Notes under the pieces: model-generated
The model's database searches: none
The model's input: only the letters and a program-made list of their open reading frames with translations
What the model was told of the DNA's origin: nothing
In this document: one piece after another, positions 28,294-37,347 of the stretch
Layout: each line of letters opens with the position of its first letter
Numbering within the stretch: position 1 is the stretch's first letter
Made by a program: the position numbers and the translations under genes
Assembly: GCA_014305285.1 (NCBI GenBank)
Contig: JACRSG010000002.1
Coordinates: 1-64,000, forward strand
Length of the DNA: 64,000 bases
Direction of reading: 5' to 3'
Source: Campylobacter jejuni
GTDB lineage: Bacteria; Campylobacterota; Campylobacteria; Campylobacterales; Campylobacteraceae

Positions 28294-28733
28294 AAACCTC
28301 TCTTTTACTTAATGCCTTATCTAAGCCTTTAATGATCGGAATTTATCAAGATGATAAACTTGTAAAAACTTATAAAAGTGAAGAAAAAGCGAGTGAATTT
28401 TTACCAAAAATTTTAGATAAATTGCTTAAAGAATATGATTTTACAAGTTTAATTTATACTAATGGTCCAGGTTCTTATATGGGGATTAAAATTTCTTATG
28501 TGAGTTTGAGTACTTTGAGTATAGTAAAAAATATTCCTTTATTTGCGGTGAGTGCTTTTGAATTAAATGACTATAAACCTATAAGTGCAAATAAAAACTT
28601 TTGTTTTGTATATAAAGAAGGTGAAATTTGTTTAGAGCAAAATATCTCAGCAGAGTTTTTTTTACCAAAAAATTTACAAGAGCTTAAACTAAATAATGAT
28701 AATCTTCCCTTTTATTTTTTAGATGCAATTTAG
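28290..28733 (+). CDS. tsaB: tRNA threonylcarbamoyladenosine biosynthesis protein TsaB (proposed ATA start)
   Basis: TsaB supports TsaD in forming t6A in tRNA. The actin-like fold is suggested by SLIYTNGPGSYMGIKISYVSLSTLSIVKNIPLFAVSAF. The first in-frame ATG is at 28332, but the frame continues upstream as KTSLLLNALSKPLMIGIYQDDKL, which is the expected first beta hairpin of the family. The only upstream in-frame start-like codon with a well-placed AAAAGG (28277-28282) is ATA 28290, overlapping the lpxC stop. If the ATG is used, the protein is 133 residues and lacks its first strand. The usual N-terminal DTS is NALS here. Confidence 0.75.
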   Translation: MKTSLLLNALSKPLMIGIYQDDKLVKTYKSEEKASEFLPKILDKLLKEYDFTSLIYTNGPGSYMGIKISYVSLSTLSIVKNIPLFAVSAFELNDYKPISANKNFCFVYKEGEICLEQNISAEFFLPKNLQELKLNNDNLPFYFLDAI

Positions 28734-28741
28734 GATGAAAT

Positions 28742-29620
28742 TTGAAAATTTTAGTTCCCGCTACGAGTGCGAATTTAGGGCCAGGTTTTGATTGTTTAGG
28801 ACTTAGTTTAAAGCTTTTTAATGAAACTCGAATCCAAAAATCAGGTGTTTTTAGCATTAGTATTGGAGGTGAGGGCAGTGATAATATTTTTCTTAAAAAA
28901 AATAATATATTTGTAAATATTTTTTATGAAATTTATGAAAAACTAAGCGGAAAAAAAGATAATTTTCGTTTTATTTTTCAAAATAATATTCCCCTTTCAA
29001 GAGGGTTAGGAAGCTCTTCGGCAGTGATTGTTGGAGCTATTGCTAGTGCTTATTATATGAGTGGATTTAAGGTAGAAAAAGAACGCATTTTAGATGAAGC
29101 TTTAATCTATGAAAACCATCCAGATAATATCGCTCCAGCTACTCTTGGCGGTTTTGTATGTTCTTTGGTTGAAAAAAATAAAATTTATAGCATTAAAAAA
29201 GACGTTAATAAAGATTTAGCCGCTGTAGTTGTGATCCCAAATTTGGCAATGAGTACAGAACAATCACGCCAAGCTTTGGCGAAAAATTTAAGTTTTAATG
29301 ATGCCGTTTTTAATCTTTCTCATGCTTCATTTTTAACCGCTTGTTTTTTGGAGAAAAAATATGAATTTTTAAAATTTGCAAGTCAAGATAAGCTCCATGA
29401 AATCAATCGTATGAAAAACTTACCCGAGCTTTTTGAAGTACAAAAATTTGCTTTAGAAAATAAAGCTTTGATGAGCACGCTTTCAGGTTCAGGCTCGAGT
29501 TTTTTTTCTTTAGCTTTTAAAGATGATGCTTTGGGTTTAGCAAAGAAAATGCAAACGAAATTTAAAGATTTTCGTGTGCAATATTTAGAATTTGACGATA
29601 ATGGCTTTGAAATTTGCTAA
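28742..29620 (+). CDS. thrB: Homoserine kinase
   Basis: Phosphorylates homoserine for threonine synthesis, GHMP kinase family. The N-terminus MKILVPATSANLGPGFDCLG and the ATP-binding PLSRGLGSSSAVIVGA (about 84-99) are diagnostic, and GSGSSFFSL lies near the C-terminus. 292 residues. The start is TTG at 28742 with AGGA at 28732-28735; an ATG at 28735 is out of frame. It follows tsaB after 8 bases. Confidence 0.95.
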   Translation: MKILVPATSANLGPGFDCLGLSLKLFNETRIQKSGVFSISIGGEGSDNIFLKKNNIFVNIFYEIYEKLSGKKDNFRFIFQNNIPLSRGLGSSSAVIVGAIASAYYMSGFKVEKERILDEALIYENHPDNIAPATLGGFVCSLVEKNKIYSIKKDVNKDLAAVVVIPNLAMSTEQSRQALAKNLSFNDAVFNLSHASFLTACFLEKKYEFLKFASQDKLHEINRMKNLPELFEVQKFALENKALMSTLSGSGSSFFSLAFKDDALGLAKKMQTKFKDFRVQYLEFDDNGFEIC

Positions 29621-29903
29621 AAAATATAAAAATAAAGATATAATTTTGAAAAAACATATACCAATTAGAATGTGCATAGTGTGTAAAAACCGCTTTAAGC
29701 AAAATGTGTTATTTAGATTTAAAGTTGTTTTAGGAGATATTATGCCTAAAGCAGAACATGGAAGAAGCGGATATTTATGTCAAAATTGTATTGAAAAAGA
29801 AGATAAAATCTTACAAAAAGCATTTTCTAAAATATGTAAAAATTTAAACACCAAAATTACTCAGCAAGGACTTAAGGAGATATTTTTAAATGGCAAAGAT
29901 TAG
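29592..29903 (+). CDS. YlxR-family nucleic-acid-binding protein
   Basis: A small basic protein of the YlxR (DUF448) family, found next to infB in most bacteria. The family core begins [15 protein letters not shown], with a second cysteine pair (CQNC) near the end. The start is uncertain: ATG 29592 and ATG 29601 lie inside thrB, and TTG 29646 would give a protein beginning just before the core. RNA-binding or regulatory roles are proposed for homologues; nothing more can be said here. It overlaps infB by 14 bases. Confidence 0.8.
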   Translation: MTIMALKFAKKYKNKDIILKKHIPIRMCIVCKNRFKQNVLFRFKVVLGDIMPKAEHGRSGYLCQNCIEKEDKILQKAFSKICKNLNTKITQQGLKEIFLNGKD

Positions 29904-32451
29904 AATTCATGAAATCGCAAAAGAATTAGGTTATGATAGTAAGGAAATTATTGAAAAAGCAAATGAATTAGGGCTAGGAATTAAGACAGCATCAAATGCT
30001 GTAGAACCTGAGATTGCGGCAGCTATTTATGAGTATATACAAACAAGAGAAATTCCAGAAGCTTTTAAGAAAAATATCAAAACTCCTACGACAAAAAAGC
30101 CTAAAAAAGAAAATGCAAAAGGACAAGAAAAGCTAAATGAATCTGAAAAAAAAGAAGTAAAAAAAGAAGTAAAAATTGAAAAAGAAAATGCAAAAGGACA
30201 AGAAAAACAAGAAATTATTGATACTCATAAGCGACAAAGCCTTGCTAGTGCAACTTTAGCCAAAAGACGCGGACTTGTTATTGTTAAAAAGAAAAAAGAC
30301 GAAGAAGAAATAAAAAATTCAAACGATATATCTATCAATAATGAAGAGCGTTTAAGTCTAAAAACCATGTTTTCAAACGCTGATGAGAGTTTAAAGAAAA
30401 AGAAAAAAGAAAAAAAATCTTTTGTTGTGAGTAAAAAAGAAAGCACTGAAAAAATGAATTTTTTAGATGAACATGATTTTGGTGATATTTCTTTAGATGA
30501 TGAAGATGAGGTGGTATTGCCTGATTTTAGTGTAAAAGAACAAGAAAAACCACAAAATATCAACAAAAAACAACCTAATTTTATAAGACAAGCTGTTGGA
30601 AATTCTGCGGGTTTTGGACTTGAAGGTGGAATTCAAAGAAGAAGTCGTAAAAAACCACCTAAAAAGATTGAAAAAAAGGAAGTAGAAGAAGTAAGTAGCG
30701 TTTCTATCTCTAAAGAAATTCGTGTGTATGAATTTGCAGATAAGATAGGAAAAAGCACTAGTGAAGTGATTTCAAAACTTTTCATGCTTGGAATGATGAC
30801 AACAAAAAATGATTTCTTGGATGAAGATGCGATTGAAATTTTGGCTGCAGAGTTTGGTATAGAGATTAATATTATCAATGAGGTTGATGAGTTTGATTAT
30901 GTAAAAGACTATGAAGAAGAGACTGATGAAAAAGATTTAGTGACTAGAGCACCTGTGATTACCATTATGGGGCATGTTGATCATGGTAAAACTTCTTTGC
31001 TAGATTATATTAGAAAATCACGCGTTGCAAGTAGAGAAGCAGGGGGTATTACCCAACATGTGGGTGCTTATATGGTAGAGAAAAATGGGCGTAAAATTAC
31101 CTTTATAGATACTCCAGGTCACGAAGCTTTTACTGCTATGCGTGCAAGGGGTGCGAGTATTACTGATATTGTAATCATCGTTGTAGCTGCAGATGATGGG
31201 GTAAAACCACAAACCAAAGAAGCGATCAATCATGCTAAAGCGGCAGGTGTGCCTATTATCATCGCGATGAATAAGATGGATAAAGAAGCAGCAAATCCTG
31301 ATATGGTAAAAACTCAGCTTGCAGAAATGGAAATCATGCCGGTAGAATGGGGTGGATCTTATGAATTTGTAGGAGTTTCGGCTAAGACAGGAATGGGGAT
31401 TGAAGATTTACTTGAAATCGTGCTTTTACAAGCTGATATTTTAGAACTTAAAGCCAATCCAAAAAGCTTTGCTAAAGCAAGCATTATAGAAAGCTCTGTA
31501 CAAAAAGGGCGTGGTGCGGTGGCTACTATCATCGTGCAAAATGGAACACTTACAGCAGGAAGTACTGTGGTTGCAGGCGAGGCTTATGGAAAAGTGCGTG
31601 CGATGAGTGATGATAAAGGTAAAGCCTTAAAAGAAATCAAACCAGGTGAATGTGGGGTTATCGTAGGGCTTAGTGAAGTAGTGGATGCGGGTGAAATTTT
31701 AATCGCAGTAAAAACCGATAAAGAAGCGAGAGAATACGCTAATAAACGTCATGAATACAACCGCCAAAAAGAACTTAGCAAATCCACTAAAGTTAGTATT
31801 GATGAGCTTGGAGCTAAGATCAAAGAAGGCAATCTAAAAGTCTTGCCTGTTATCTTAAAAGCTGATGTGCAAGGATCTTTAGAAGCCTTAAAAGCAAGTT
31901 TAGAAAAACTTAGAAATGATGAGATTAAAGTTAATATCATACACAGTGGCGTAGGAGGGATCACACAAAGTGATATAGAACTCGCAAATGCGAGTGAAAA
32001 CTCTATCGTATTAGGTTTTAATATACGCCCAACAGGGGAAGTTAAAGAGTGTGCTAAAGATAAAGGCGTAGAAATTAAAACTTATAATGTGATCTATAAT
32101 CTTTTAGATGATGTAAAAGCCTTACTTGGTGGTATGATGAGTCCGATTATTTCTGAAGAGCAATTAGGACAAGCAGAGATTAGACAAGTGATCAATGTGC
32201 CAAAAATTGGGCAAATTGCAGGTTGTATGGTAACTGAAGGGGTGATTAACCGTGGGGCTAAAATTCGCCTTATCCGTGATGGAGTTGTAGTTTATGAAGG
32301 AAATGTAAACTCACTTAAACGCTTTAAGGATGATGTTAAAGAAGTGGCAAAAGGTTATGAATGTGGCGTAGGTATAGAAGGGTGTGATGATATGAGAGTG
32401 GGCGATTATATAGAAAGCTATAAAGAAGTAGAGGAACAAGCAAGTCTATGA
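29890..32451 (+). CDS. infB: Translation initiation factor IF-2
   Basis: GTPase that brings initiator tRNA to the ribosome. The N-terminal IF2 helical domain ([14 protein letters not shown]) is followed by a long charged linker (about 55-260) containing two copies of KENAKGQEK, a second N-domain ([22 protein letters not shown]), then the G domain with GHVDHGKTS (about 363), [12 protein letters not shown] and SAKTG, and the C-terminal domains. 853 residues, full length. AAGGAG precedes the ATG. Confidence 0.97.
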   Translation: MAKIRIHEIAKELGYDSKEIIEKANELGLGIKTASNAVEPEIAAAIYEYIQTREIPEAFKKNIKTPTTKKPKKENAKGQEKLNESEKKEVKKEVKIEKENAKGQEKQEIIDTHKRQSLASATLAKRRGLVIVKKKKDEEEIKNSNDISINNEERLSLKTMFSNADESLKKKKKEKKSFVVSKKESTEKMNFLDEHDFGDISLDDEDEVVLPDFSVKEQEKPQNINKKQPNFIRQAVGNSAGFGLEGGIQRRSRKKPPKKIEKKEVEEVSSVSISKEIRVYEFADKIGKSTSEVISKLFMLGMMTTKNDFLDEDAIEILAAEFGIEINIINEVDEFDYVKDYEEETDEKDLVTRAPVITIMGHVDHGKTSLLDYIRKSRVASREAGGITQHVGAYMVEKNGRKITFIDTPGHEAFTAMRARGASITDIVIIVVAADDGVKPQTKEAINHAKAAGVPIIIAMNKMDKEAANPDMVKTQLAEMEIMPVEWGGSYEFVGVSAKTGMGIEDLLEIVLLQADILELKANPKSFAKASIIESSVQKGRGAVATIIVQNGTLTAGSTVVAGEAYGKVRAMSDDKGKALKEIKPGECGVIVGLSEVVDAGEILIAVKTDKEAREYANKRHEYNRQKELSKSTKVSIDELGAKIKEGNLKVLPVILKADVQGSLEALKASLEKLRNDEIKVNIIHSGVGGITQSDIELANASENSIVLGFNIRPTGEVKECAKDKGVEIKTYNVIYNLLDDVKALLGGMMSPIISEEQLGQAEIRQVINVPKIGQIAGCMVTEGVINRGAKIRLIRDGVVVYEGNVNSLKRFKDDVKEVAKGYECGVGIEGCDDMRVGDYIESYKEVEEQASL

Positions 32452-32810
32452 ACCCAAGTGAGATTAAAAAACTACGCACTGAAAGCATCTTAAAAGAGCT
32501 GATTCCTGAAGCTTTGGCAAATTTAGATGATGAAAATTTGAAAAATCTTTGTGTGGTTGATGTGGAGTGTAAAAAGGGTAGATACGATGCTTTTGTGTAT
32601 CTTGATAAAATGTTTTTTAATACCCATGAGCAAGAAAAAATTTTATTTTCTTTGAAAAAGGCAAGCAGGACTTTGCAAAATTACTGCATGAGTGAGCAGG
32701 GCTGGTATAGGTGTCCTAATTTTCATTTTAAATTTGATGATAGGCTTGAGTATCAAAACCACATGGACGCACTTTTTGAAAAAATAAAAAAGGAAAAAAA
32801 TGAATCTTGA
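32448..32810 (+). CDS. rbfA: Ribosome-binding factor A
   Basis: Late 30S maturation factor. The 120-residue KH-like protein starts [19 protein letters not shown], the family's usual beginning, and ends with [20 protein letters not shown]. It overlaps the infB stop by 4 bases, and rimP overlaps its end by 11, forming an infB-rbfA-rimP unit. Confidence 0.94.
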   Translation: MNPSEIKKLRTESILKELIPEALANLDDENLKNLCVVDVECKKGRYDAFVYLDKMFFNTHEQEKILFSLKKASRTLQNYCMSEQGWYRCPNFHFKFDDRLEYQNHMDALFEKIKKEKNES

Positions 32811-33222
32811 AGCCCTTTGCAAAGAAGCAAGACTTAGTTTTTATGATGATGAACTAGTGAGTGAAAATGGTAAAAAAATTTATAGAATTTATGTACAAAA
32901 AGAAGGCGGGGTAAATTTAGATGATTGTGCAAGACTTAGTGAAATTTTATCCCCTATTTTTGATGTAGAACCACCTGTAAATGGGGAGTATTTTTTAGAA
33001 GTATCAAGCTGCGGACTTGAAAGAAAATTAAACAAATTAGATCATTTTGCAAAAAGTATAAATGAACTCGTAAAAATTACTACAAATGAAAAAGAAAAAA
33101 TCGAGGCAAAAATCATCGCTGTAGAGGATGAAAATATCACTTTAGAAAATTTAGAAAATAAAGAAAAAATTACTATAAATTTTAATGATATAAAAAAAGC
33201 TAGAACCTTTGTGGAGTGGTAA
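32800..33222 (+). CDS. rimP: Ribosome maturation factor RimP
   Basis: Assists 30S subunit assembly. The conserved RimP motif is seen in DDCARLSEILSPIFDVE and in YFLEVSSCGLERKLN (VSSPG-like), followed by an SH3-like C-terminal domain. 140 residues. AAGGAAAAAA is just upstream of the ATG. It is the last chromosomal core gene before the restriction-modification module. Confidence 0.94.
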   Translation: MNLEALCKEARLSFYDDELVSENGKKIYRIYVQKEGGVNLDDCARLSEILSPIFDVEPPVNGEYFLEVSSCGLERKLNKLDHFAKSINELVKITTNEKEKIEAKIIAVEDENITLENLENKEKITINFNDIKKARTFVEW

Positions 33223-33230
33223 AGTTAAAA

Positions 33231-34215
33231 TTATAATTTTTCTAGCAATTCTAATGTAAGTTGCGATGAACCAAATACCCCATCTATATTTTGTAGAAAT
33301 TTGTTTTGTTCATATATTTCATCTGATACAATTAAATATACTCCATAATTACGAATAGTTTTAGCTTTTTCTTCTCCTAAATCTAGTCCTAAAGTTATTT
33401 CAATCATAACATTTATCTTGCTCATTTGGCTTGTTTTTATAAATTGTTTATATCTTTCTCTTAAAGTTCTTTTTGCTCCTATTCCATATGATTTTCCATT
33501 AAAATTAAAGAAGAAATCAAATTCTGTAGAGCTATCGTTTTCATCATGCTTTTTGGTTATTGTTTCCTGATTTATTCCTATAGATTGTAATTTTTGTAGT
33601 ATTCTATTTTCATAATTATTACCACTATAACTTATGATAGATTGATTAATACTTTCATTGAAAATAAGCATAAAAATTTGATTTGGTTCTAAACCATGTT
33701 TTCTTAATTCTTGAGAAAGTTGACAAATGCTTAAAAAATATTCTTTATTTATATTATCATGAAAGAATTGATTATTGTCTATATGATTAAAAAATGTTAA
33801 TGCCAATAAAGCTCCATTAACTCTAGTTGAATATGGATTATATTGTTATTTTATCATATTCTAAAGATAATGGATCTAATTTTAATAATAACTCAATATT
33901 GCTCATTTGTTTTATTTTAGCTAATTCTAGTAAGAAATTTTTAATTGAGTAAATTTTTAAAGCAAATATAAATACATTAAAATCTATAATATTTCTAATT
34001 TCGTAAATAATTTGTTCTAAATAACTCCACTGGTTTATACCGTTTTTAGTATTTAAATTAATATATTGTTTTAGTTCATATAAAGAATTTTTATTTTTTG
34101 ATATGTGAGATAAAATGTTTATTATCTGTATATCTGAAAAATTAATTTTAACTAGATATTTCATAAAAAAGTAAAATTTTAAGTTAATATCAAATTTTTT
34201 ATCATTTATTGACAT
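33231..34215 (-). pseudogene. Type II restriction endonuclease, split by a two-base slip
   Basis: Two frames on the minus strand: 34215-33838 (125 residues, no recognised domain) and a downstream frame whose reading begins around 33845 and runs to 33231. The downstream frame continues upstream of its TTG (33806) as NPYSTRVNGALLALTFFNHID, right up to the first frame's stop. Adding one TA in the TATAT context at 33839-33843 joins EYDKITI to YNPYSTRVNGA and restores about 328 residues. The C-terminal half has a PD-(D/E)XK-like site, FDFFFNFNGKSYGIGAKRTLRERYKQ. Position next to a C5 methyltransferase supports a restriction enzyme. Target site unknown. A sequencing error is possible. Confidence 0.75.
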
Positions 34216-35166
34216 TATATAACTCCCTGTGAATTAATTTAGCAATATTTTCAATTACAGGAATAGCTACACTATTACCAAATTGTTTATAGCTTTGATT
34301 ATCGCTTGTTGTTATTTTAAAACTATTAGGAAAGCCTTGTAATCTAGCAGCTTCTCTTGGAGTAAGCTTTCTTGGATTTTTATTTTTTTGTTCAATTAAT
34401 ATTTCAGAACCATCTTTATAATATCTAGCACTAATAGTGCTAGTATAATCTGAATTATGATTAAATAGAGAATAACCAAATCCATTACCTTTTTTTTGTG
34501 TTCTAATTTTCTACGTTGATGACCAGCCCATAATTTATCTGAGATAGTATATTTTTCATCTACATTTTTTTCTAAAATGTCTCCTAGCTTGGATTTTATT
34601 TTGATATTTTTTAACTCATTAAAGTTAAATGATATATTTTTAAATTTATTTTTTAAAAAAGCTACAATATATATTCTTTCTCTATTTTGTGGTATTCCAA
34701 AATTTCTAGCATTTAATACTTCTGAAAAAACATCATAGCCCATATCTTCTAAAGTATTTTTTACAACAGAAAAAGTCTTTCCTTTGTCATGATTTTTGAA
34801 GCCTTTAACATTTTCCAAAAAAACAATTTCTGGCTTGTGTTTTTTCACTATGCGTGCAACATCAAAAAATAATGTTCCTCTAATATCATTAAAGCCTTTC
34901 CTATACCCAGCAATAGAAAAAGCTTGACATGGAAATCCTGCTAATAATATATTGTGTTTTGGAATATTATTTTCATTTATTTGTGTTATATCTCCATGTG
35001 GTAGCTCATTAAAATTGCAAAAATATGTTTGACAAGCAAATTTATCTATGTCTGAAGAAAAAACAAATTCTAGTTTTTCTTGAAATATATTTTTAAAGCC
35101 TATACGTATTCCGCCAATTCCGGCAAATAAATCAATAGCTTTTAATTTTTTTGTGTTATTAACCAT
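34202..35166 (-). pseudogene. DNA (cytosine-5-)-methyltransferase, out of frame at an A8 tract (possibly phase-variable)
   Basis: Starts at ATG 35166 with C5-methylase motif I IDLFAGIGGIRIGF, motif IV GFPCQAFS with the catalytic Cys, motif VI ENV and motif VIII QNRERIYI. At 34490-34497 (A8 on this strand) the frame runs into a 27-residue unrelated tail ending at 34396. With one extra A the frame continues [20 protein letters not shown], through motif IX ([15 protein letters not shown]) and motif X ([13 protein letters not shown]), to TGA 34204-34202: about 321 residues, the complete family architecture. The present product lacks motifs IX and X and should be inactive. The ATG of the endonuclease overlaps its end. 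Confidence 0.88.
34490..34497 (-). repeat. Homopolymer A8 tract (minus strand) inside the methyltransferase
   Basis: Eight T on the plus strand. A change of +1 (or -2) restores the methylase frame. Such tracts can slip during replication, making this a candidate ON/OFF switch; eight A is at the low end for high-frequency slippage. Confidence 0.6.
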
Positions 35167-35204
35167 GTTATCCTTGTATGTTTACAATAATAATTAAGGT
35201 GTAT

Positions 35205-35210
35205 ATTATA
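35205..35210 (-). promoter_or_regulatory. Predicted -10 element for the methyltransferase
   Basis: TATAAT on the minus strand, 39 bases before the ATG at 35166, with AAGGATAAC as ribosome-binding site. This is the only promoter-like word upstream of the restriction-modification genes. Confidence 0.5.
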
Positions 35211-35253
35211 CTATGTTAAAACTAGAAAAAGATTAATTAAGATATCAATTGCC

Positions 35254-35697
35254 TTGCTTTTTCCTATGGAGAAAATTTTTGAAGATTATGTAGCTTATAT
35301 GCTAAAAAAAGTAAATTCAACTCAAGATATTAAACTCCAAAACAATGGAAAGTGTTTAATCTCAAAAAATGATGAAAATTGTTTCATGTTAAAGCCTGAT
35401 TTATATATAAAAAATAAAATGATCTTAGATACCAAATGGAAAATTCCAAATGATAGTGAAGATGAGAAAAAACAGGGTATAGCACAAAGCGATTTGTATC
35501 AAATGTTTGCTTATGCTTGCAAATTTAAAATTTATGATATTAAACTTGTGTATCCTTTATGTGAAAAAACTCAAGATTTACAAAGAAAAATCGCAGAAAA
35601 ATTTTTTGTTTTTAAGGCGAGCGAACATTTGTATTTTAAAGAACAAGGGCAAAAGGATATAAAAGTCCAAGTATTTTTTGCACCTTTACCTTTTTAA
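35254..35697 (+). pseudogene. McrC-like restriction subunit, 5'-truncated remnant
   Basis: The frame reads LLFPMEKIFEDYVAYMLKK, then CFMLKPDLYIKNKMILDTKWK, the C-terminal nuclease domain of McrC with its PD-(D/E)XK-type LKPD...LDTKWK. The typical N-terminal part of McrC is missing: in-frame sequence reaches back only to a stop at 35191-35193. There is no ribosome-binding site for the TTG at 35254. From memory NCTC 11168 carries Cj0139-Cj0140 here, between rimP and znuB; Cj0139 is absent and its place is taken by the methylase and endonuclease. The 3' end overlaps znuB (opposite strand) by 12 bases. Confidence 0.75.
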
Positions 35698-36489
35698 AAA
35701 TTTCCCTATCAAATGCACTAAAAAACCAAAGCAAGCTACAGTTATAATGCAAGCACCGCTTGAGAGATTAAGATAATAGCTAAGTATAAGTCCTAAAATG
35801 CAAAAAATCATACTTAAAAAACTTGCCAAAATCATGATAAAGCCAAGTCTTTTGGTGAAATTTTCAGCAATAAAGCTTGGGATACTAAGTAAAGCCATAA
35901 CCAAAATAAGCCCTACAAGTCGTATGGAAATAACTATACAAAAAGCCATAAGAGCCATTAAAAGATAATGAAAAAAACTTGCATTGATACCACGAACTTT
36001 TGCAAATTCAGCATCAAAGCTTAATGCTTCAAATTGTCTGTAAAATAAAACGATCAAAAGTATCACCACACCATCAATCAAAGCCATAAGCCATAAATCT
36101 TGCGTTCCTACAGCCAAAATACTTCCAAAAAGATAAGCCATTAAATCCGTGTTATAACTAGGGCTTAAATCGATTAAAATAATCCCAACAGCCATTCCAA
36201 AAGCCCAGATTACAGCGATAATGCTATCACTTCTGTGTTCATAGCGTTTGGCTAAAAAAGCTACTAAAAAAGCTAAAAATAAAGTAAATATTCCCGTGCT
36301 TAATAAAATAGGCAAAGAAAAATAAAAAGCTATGCCTATACCACCAAAAGCCCCATGTGTTATGCCTCCAGCCATAGAAAAAAGGCGATTTATCATCACC
36401 AAAGTACCTATGATCCCGCAGGCTATACTGACTAAAATCGCTCCTAGTAAAGCGTTTTGAAAAAAGGTGAAATTTAAAATTTCAAGCAT
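35686..36489 (-). CDS. znuB: Zinc ABC transporter permease ZnuB-like
   Basis: Inner-membrane channel of an ABC-3 family metal importer. The 267 residues are mostly hydrophobic, with about seven or eight helices; the motif FSMAGGITHGAFGGIGIAF near the N-terminus is typical, and the family glycine/alanine segments are kept. It overlaps znuC by 8 bases. Zinc is favoured over manganese because of the His-rich ZnuA that follows. Confidence 0.88.
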   Translation of the reverse strand: MLEILNFTFFQNALLGAILVSIACGIIGTLVMINRLFSMAGGITHGAFGGIGIAFYFSLPILLSTGIFTLFLAFLVAFLAKRYEHRSDSIIAVIWAFGMAVGIILIDLSPSYNTDLMAYLFGSILAVGTQDLWLMALIDGVVILLIVLFYRQFEALSFDAEFAKVRGINASFFHYLLMALMAFCIVISIRLVGLILVMALLSIPSFIAENFTKRLGFIMILASFLSMIFCILGLILSYYLNLSSGACIITVACFGFLVHLIGKFLKR

Positions 36490-37336
36490 TATTTTCCTTT
36501 GAAAATTTTAAACAAAAATTTTCTTTTTTAAATTCTGTTTTTTTCAAATTTCTTCTTGTAAATTCTTGTTCGCATAGTTTTTTACTATCGCAATTTTCTT
36601 CATCGCAAAAACAAGTATTTAAACTCATTTCTACATCGCAAAAATGAGAGTGATTTTCGTATAAATGTTTTAAAAATGAACTTTTTTCTTTTTCTTTGGT
36701 ATTAGTATGTAAGAAAAGTTCTTTATTTAAATGTGCAATTTTATCACTATAAGCTAACACAAGGTTGATATCATGACAAATGAGTAAAATTCCCATGCCT
36801 TTTTGGTGCAAAGAACTTAAAAGTTCAAAAATTTGTATAGCGGACTTGTTATCAACGCTTGCAGTAGGTTCATCTAAAATAAGCATTTTACATTCACTAG
36901 CTAAGGCTCTTGCGATAAAAACACGTTGTCTTTGCCCTCCGCTTAGAGAATCAATCGTTTTGTTCCAAAATTTTTCCATTCCTACGCTTTTTAAAGCTTG
37001 CACAGCTTTTTCTTTATCTTTTTTGCCATAAAAACCAAAAATTTTTTTACTTACAAGTCCCATAAGAACGATTTCAAGTACTCTTGGGCAAAAATTAGGA
37101 TTGGTTAGAGTGTGTTGAGGAACATAGCCTATTTCTTTTCTTTGAAGAGCTTTGAAATGGATTTCATTTTGGGATTTTAAAAGTCCTAAGATAAGTTTTA
37201 CAAGTGTTGATTTCCCTGCACCATTTGGACCTATGATAGAGAGAAAGTCTTTATTGTCATAGCTAAGATTGATGTTTTTTAAGATGATTTCATTATCATA
37301 AGCGTAGTTTAGATTAGAAAGTTCAAAAAAAACCAT
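36482..37336 (-). CDS. znuC: Zinc ABC transporter ATP-binding protein ZnuC-like, with a Cys-rich tail
   Basis: ATPase of the zinc importer. Walker A GPNGAGKST (about 36-44), signature LSGGQRQR, Walker B MLILDEPT and a switch His in ICHD are present. The start chosen is ATG 37336, one codon after an in-frame TTG. Beyond the standard domain (about 220 residues) there is a tail of some 60 residues rich in His and Cys (HFCDVEMSLNTCFCDEENCD), unusual for an ABC ATPase and possibly metal-sensing. The znuA gene ends 9 bases or so upstream. Confidence 0.9.
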   Translation of the reverse strand: MVFFELSNLNYAYDNEIILKNINLSYDNKDFLSIIGPNGAGKSTLVKLILGLLKSQNEIHFKALQRKEIGYVPQHTLTNPNFCPRVLEIVLMGLVSKKIFGFYGKKDKEKAVQALKSVGMEKFWNKTIDSLSGGQRQRVFIARALASECKMLILDEPTASVDNKSAIQIFELLSSLHQKGMGILLICHDINLVLAYSDKIAHLNKELFLHTNTKEKEKSSFLKHLYENHSHFCDVEMSLNTCFCDEENCDSKKLCEQEFTRRNLKKTEFKKENFCLKFSKENNA

Positions 37337-37347
37337 CAAAAGCCTGA

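Noticed and set aside
30225-30878. Antisense Ser/Phe-rich frames inside infB
   Set aside because: Reflections of the Lys/Glu-rich linker codons; no start signals.
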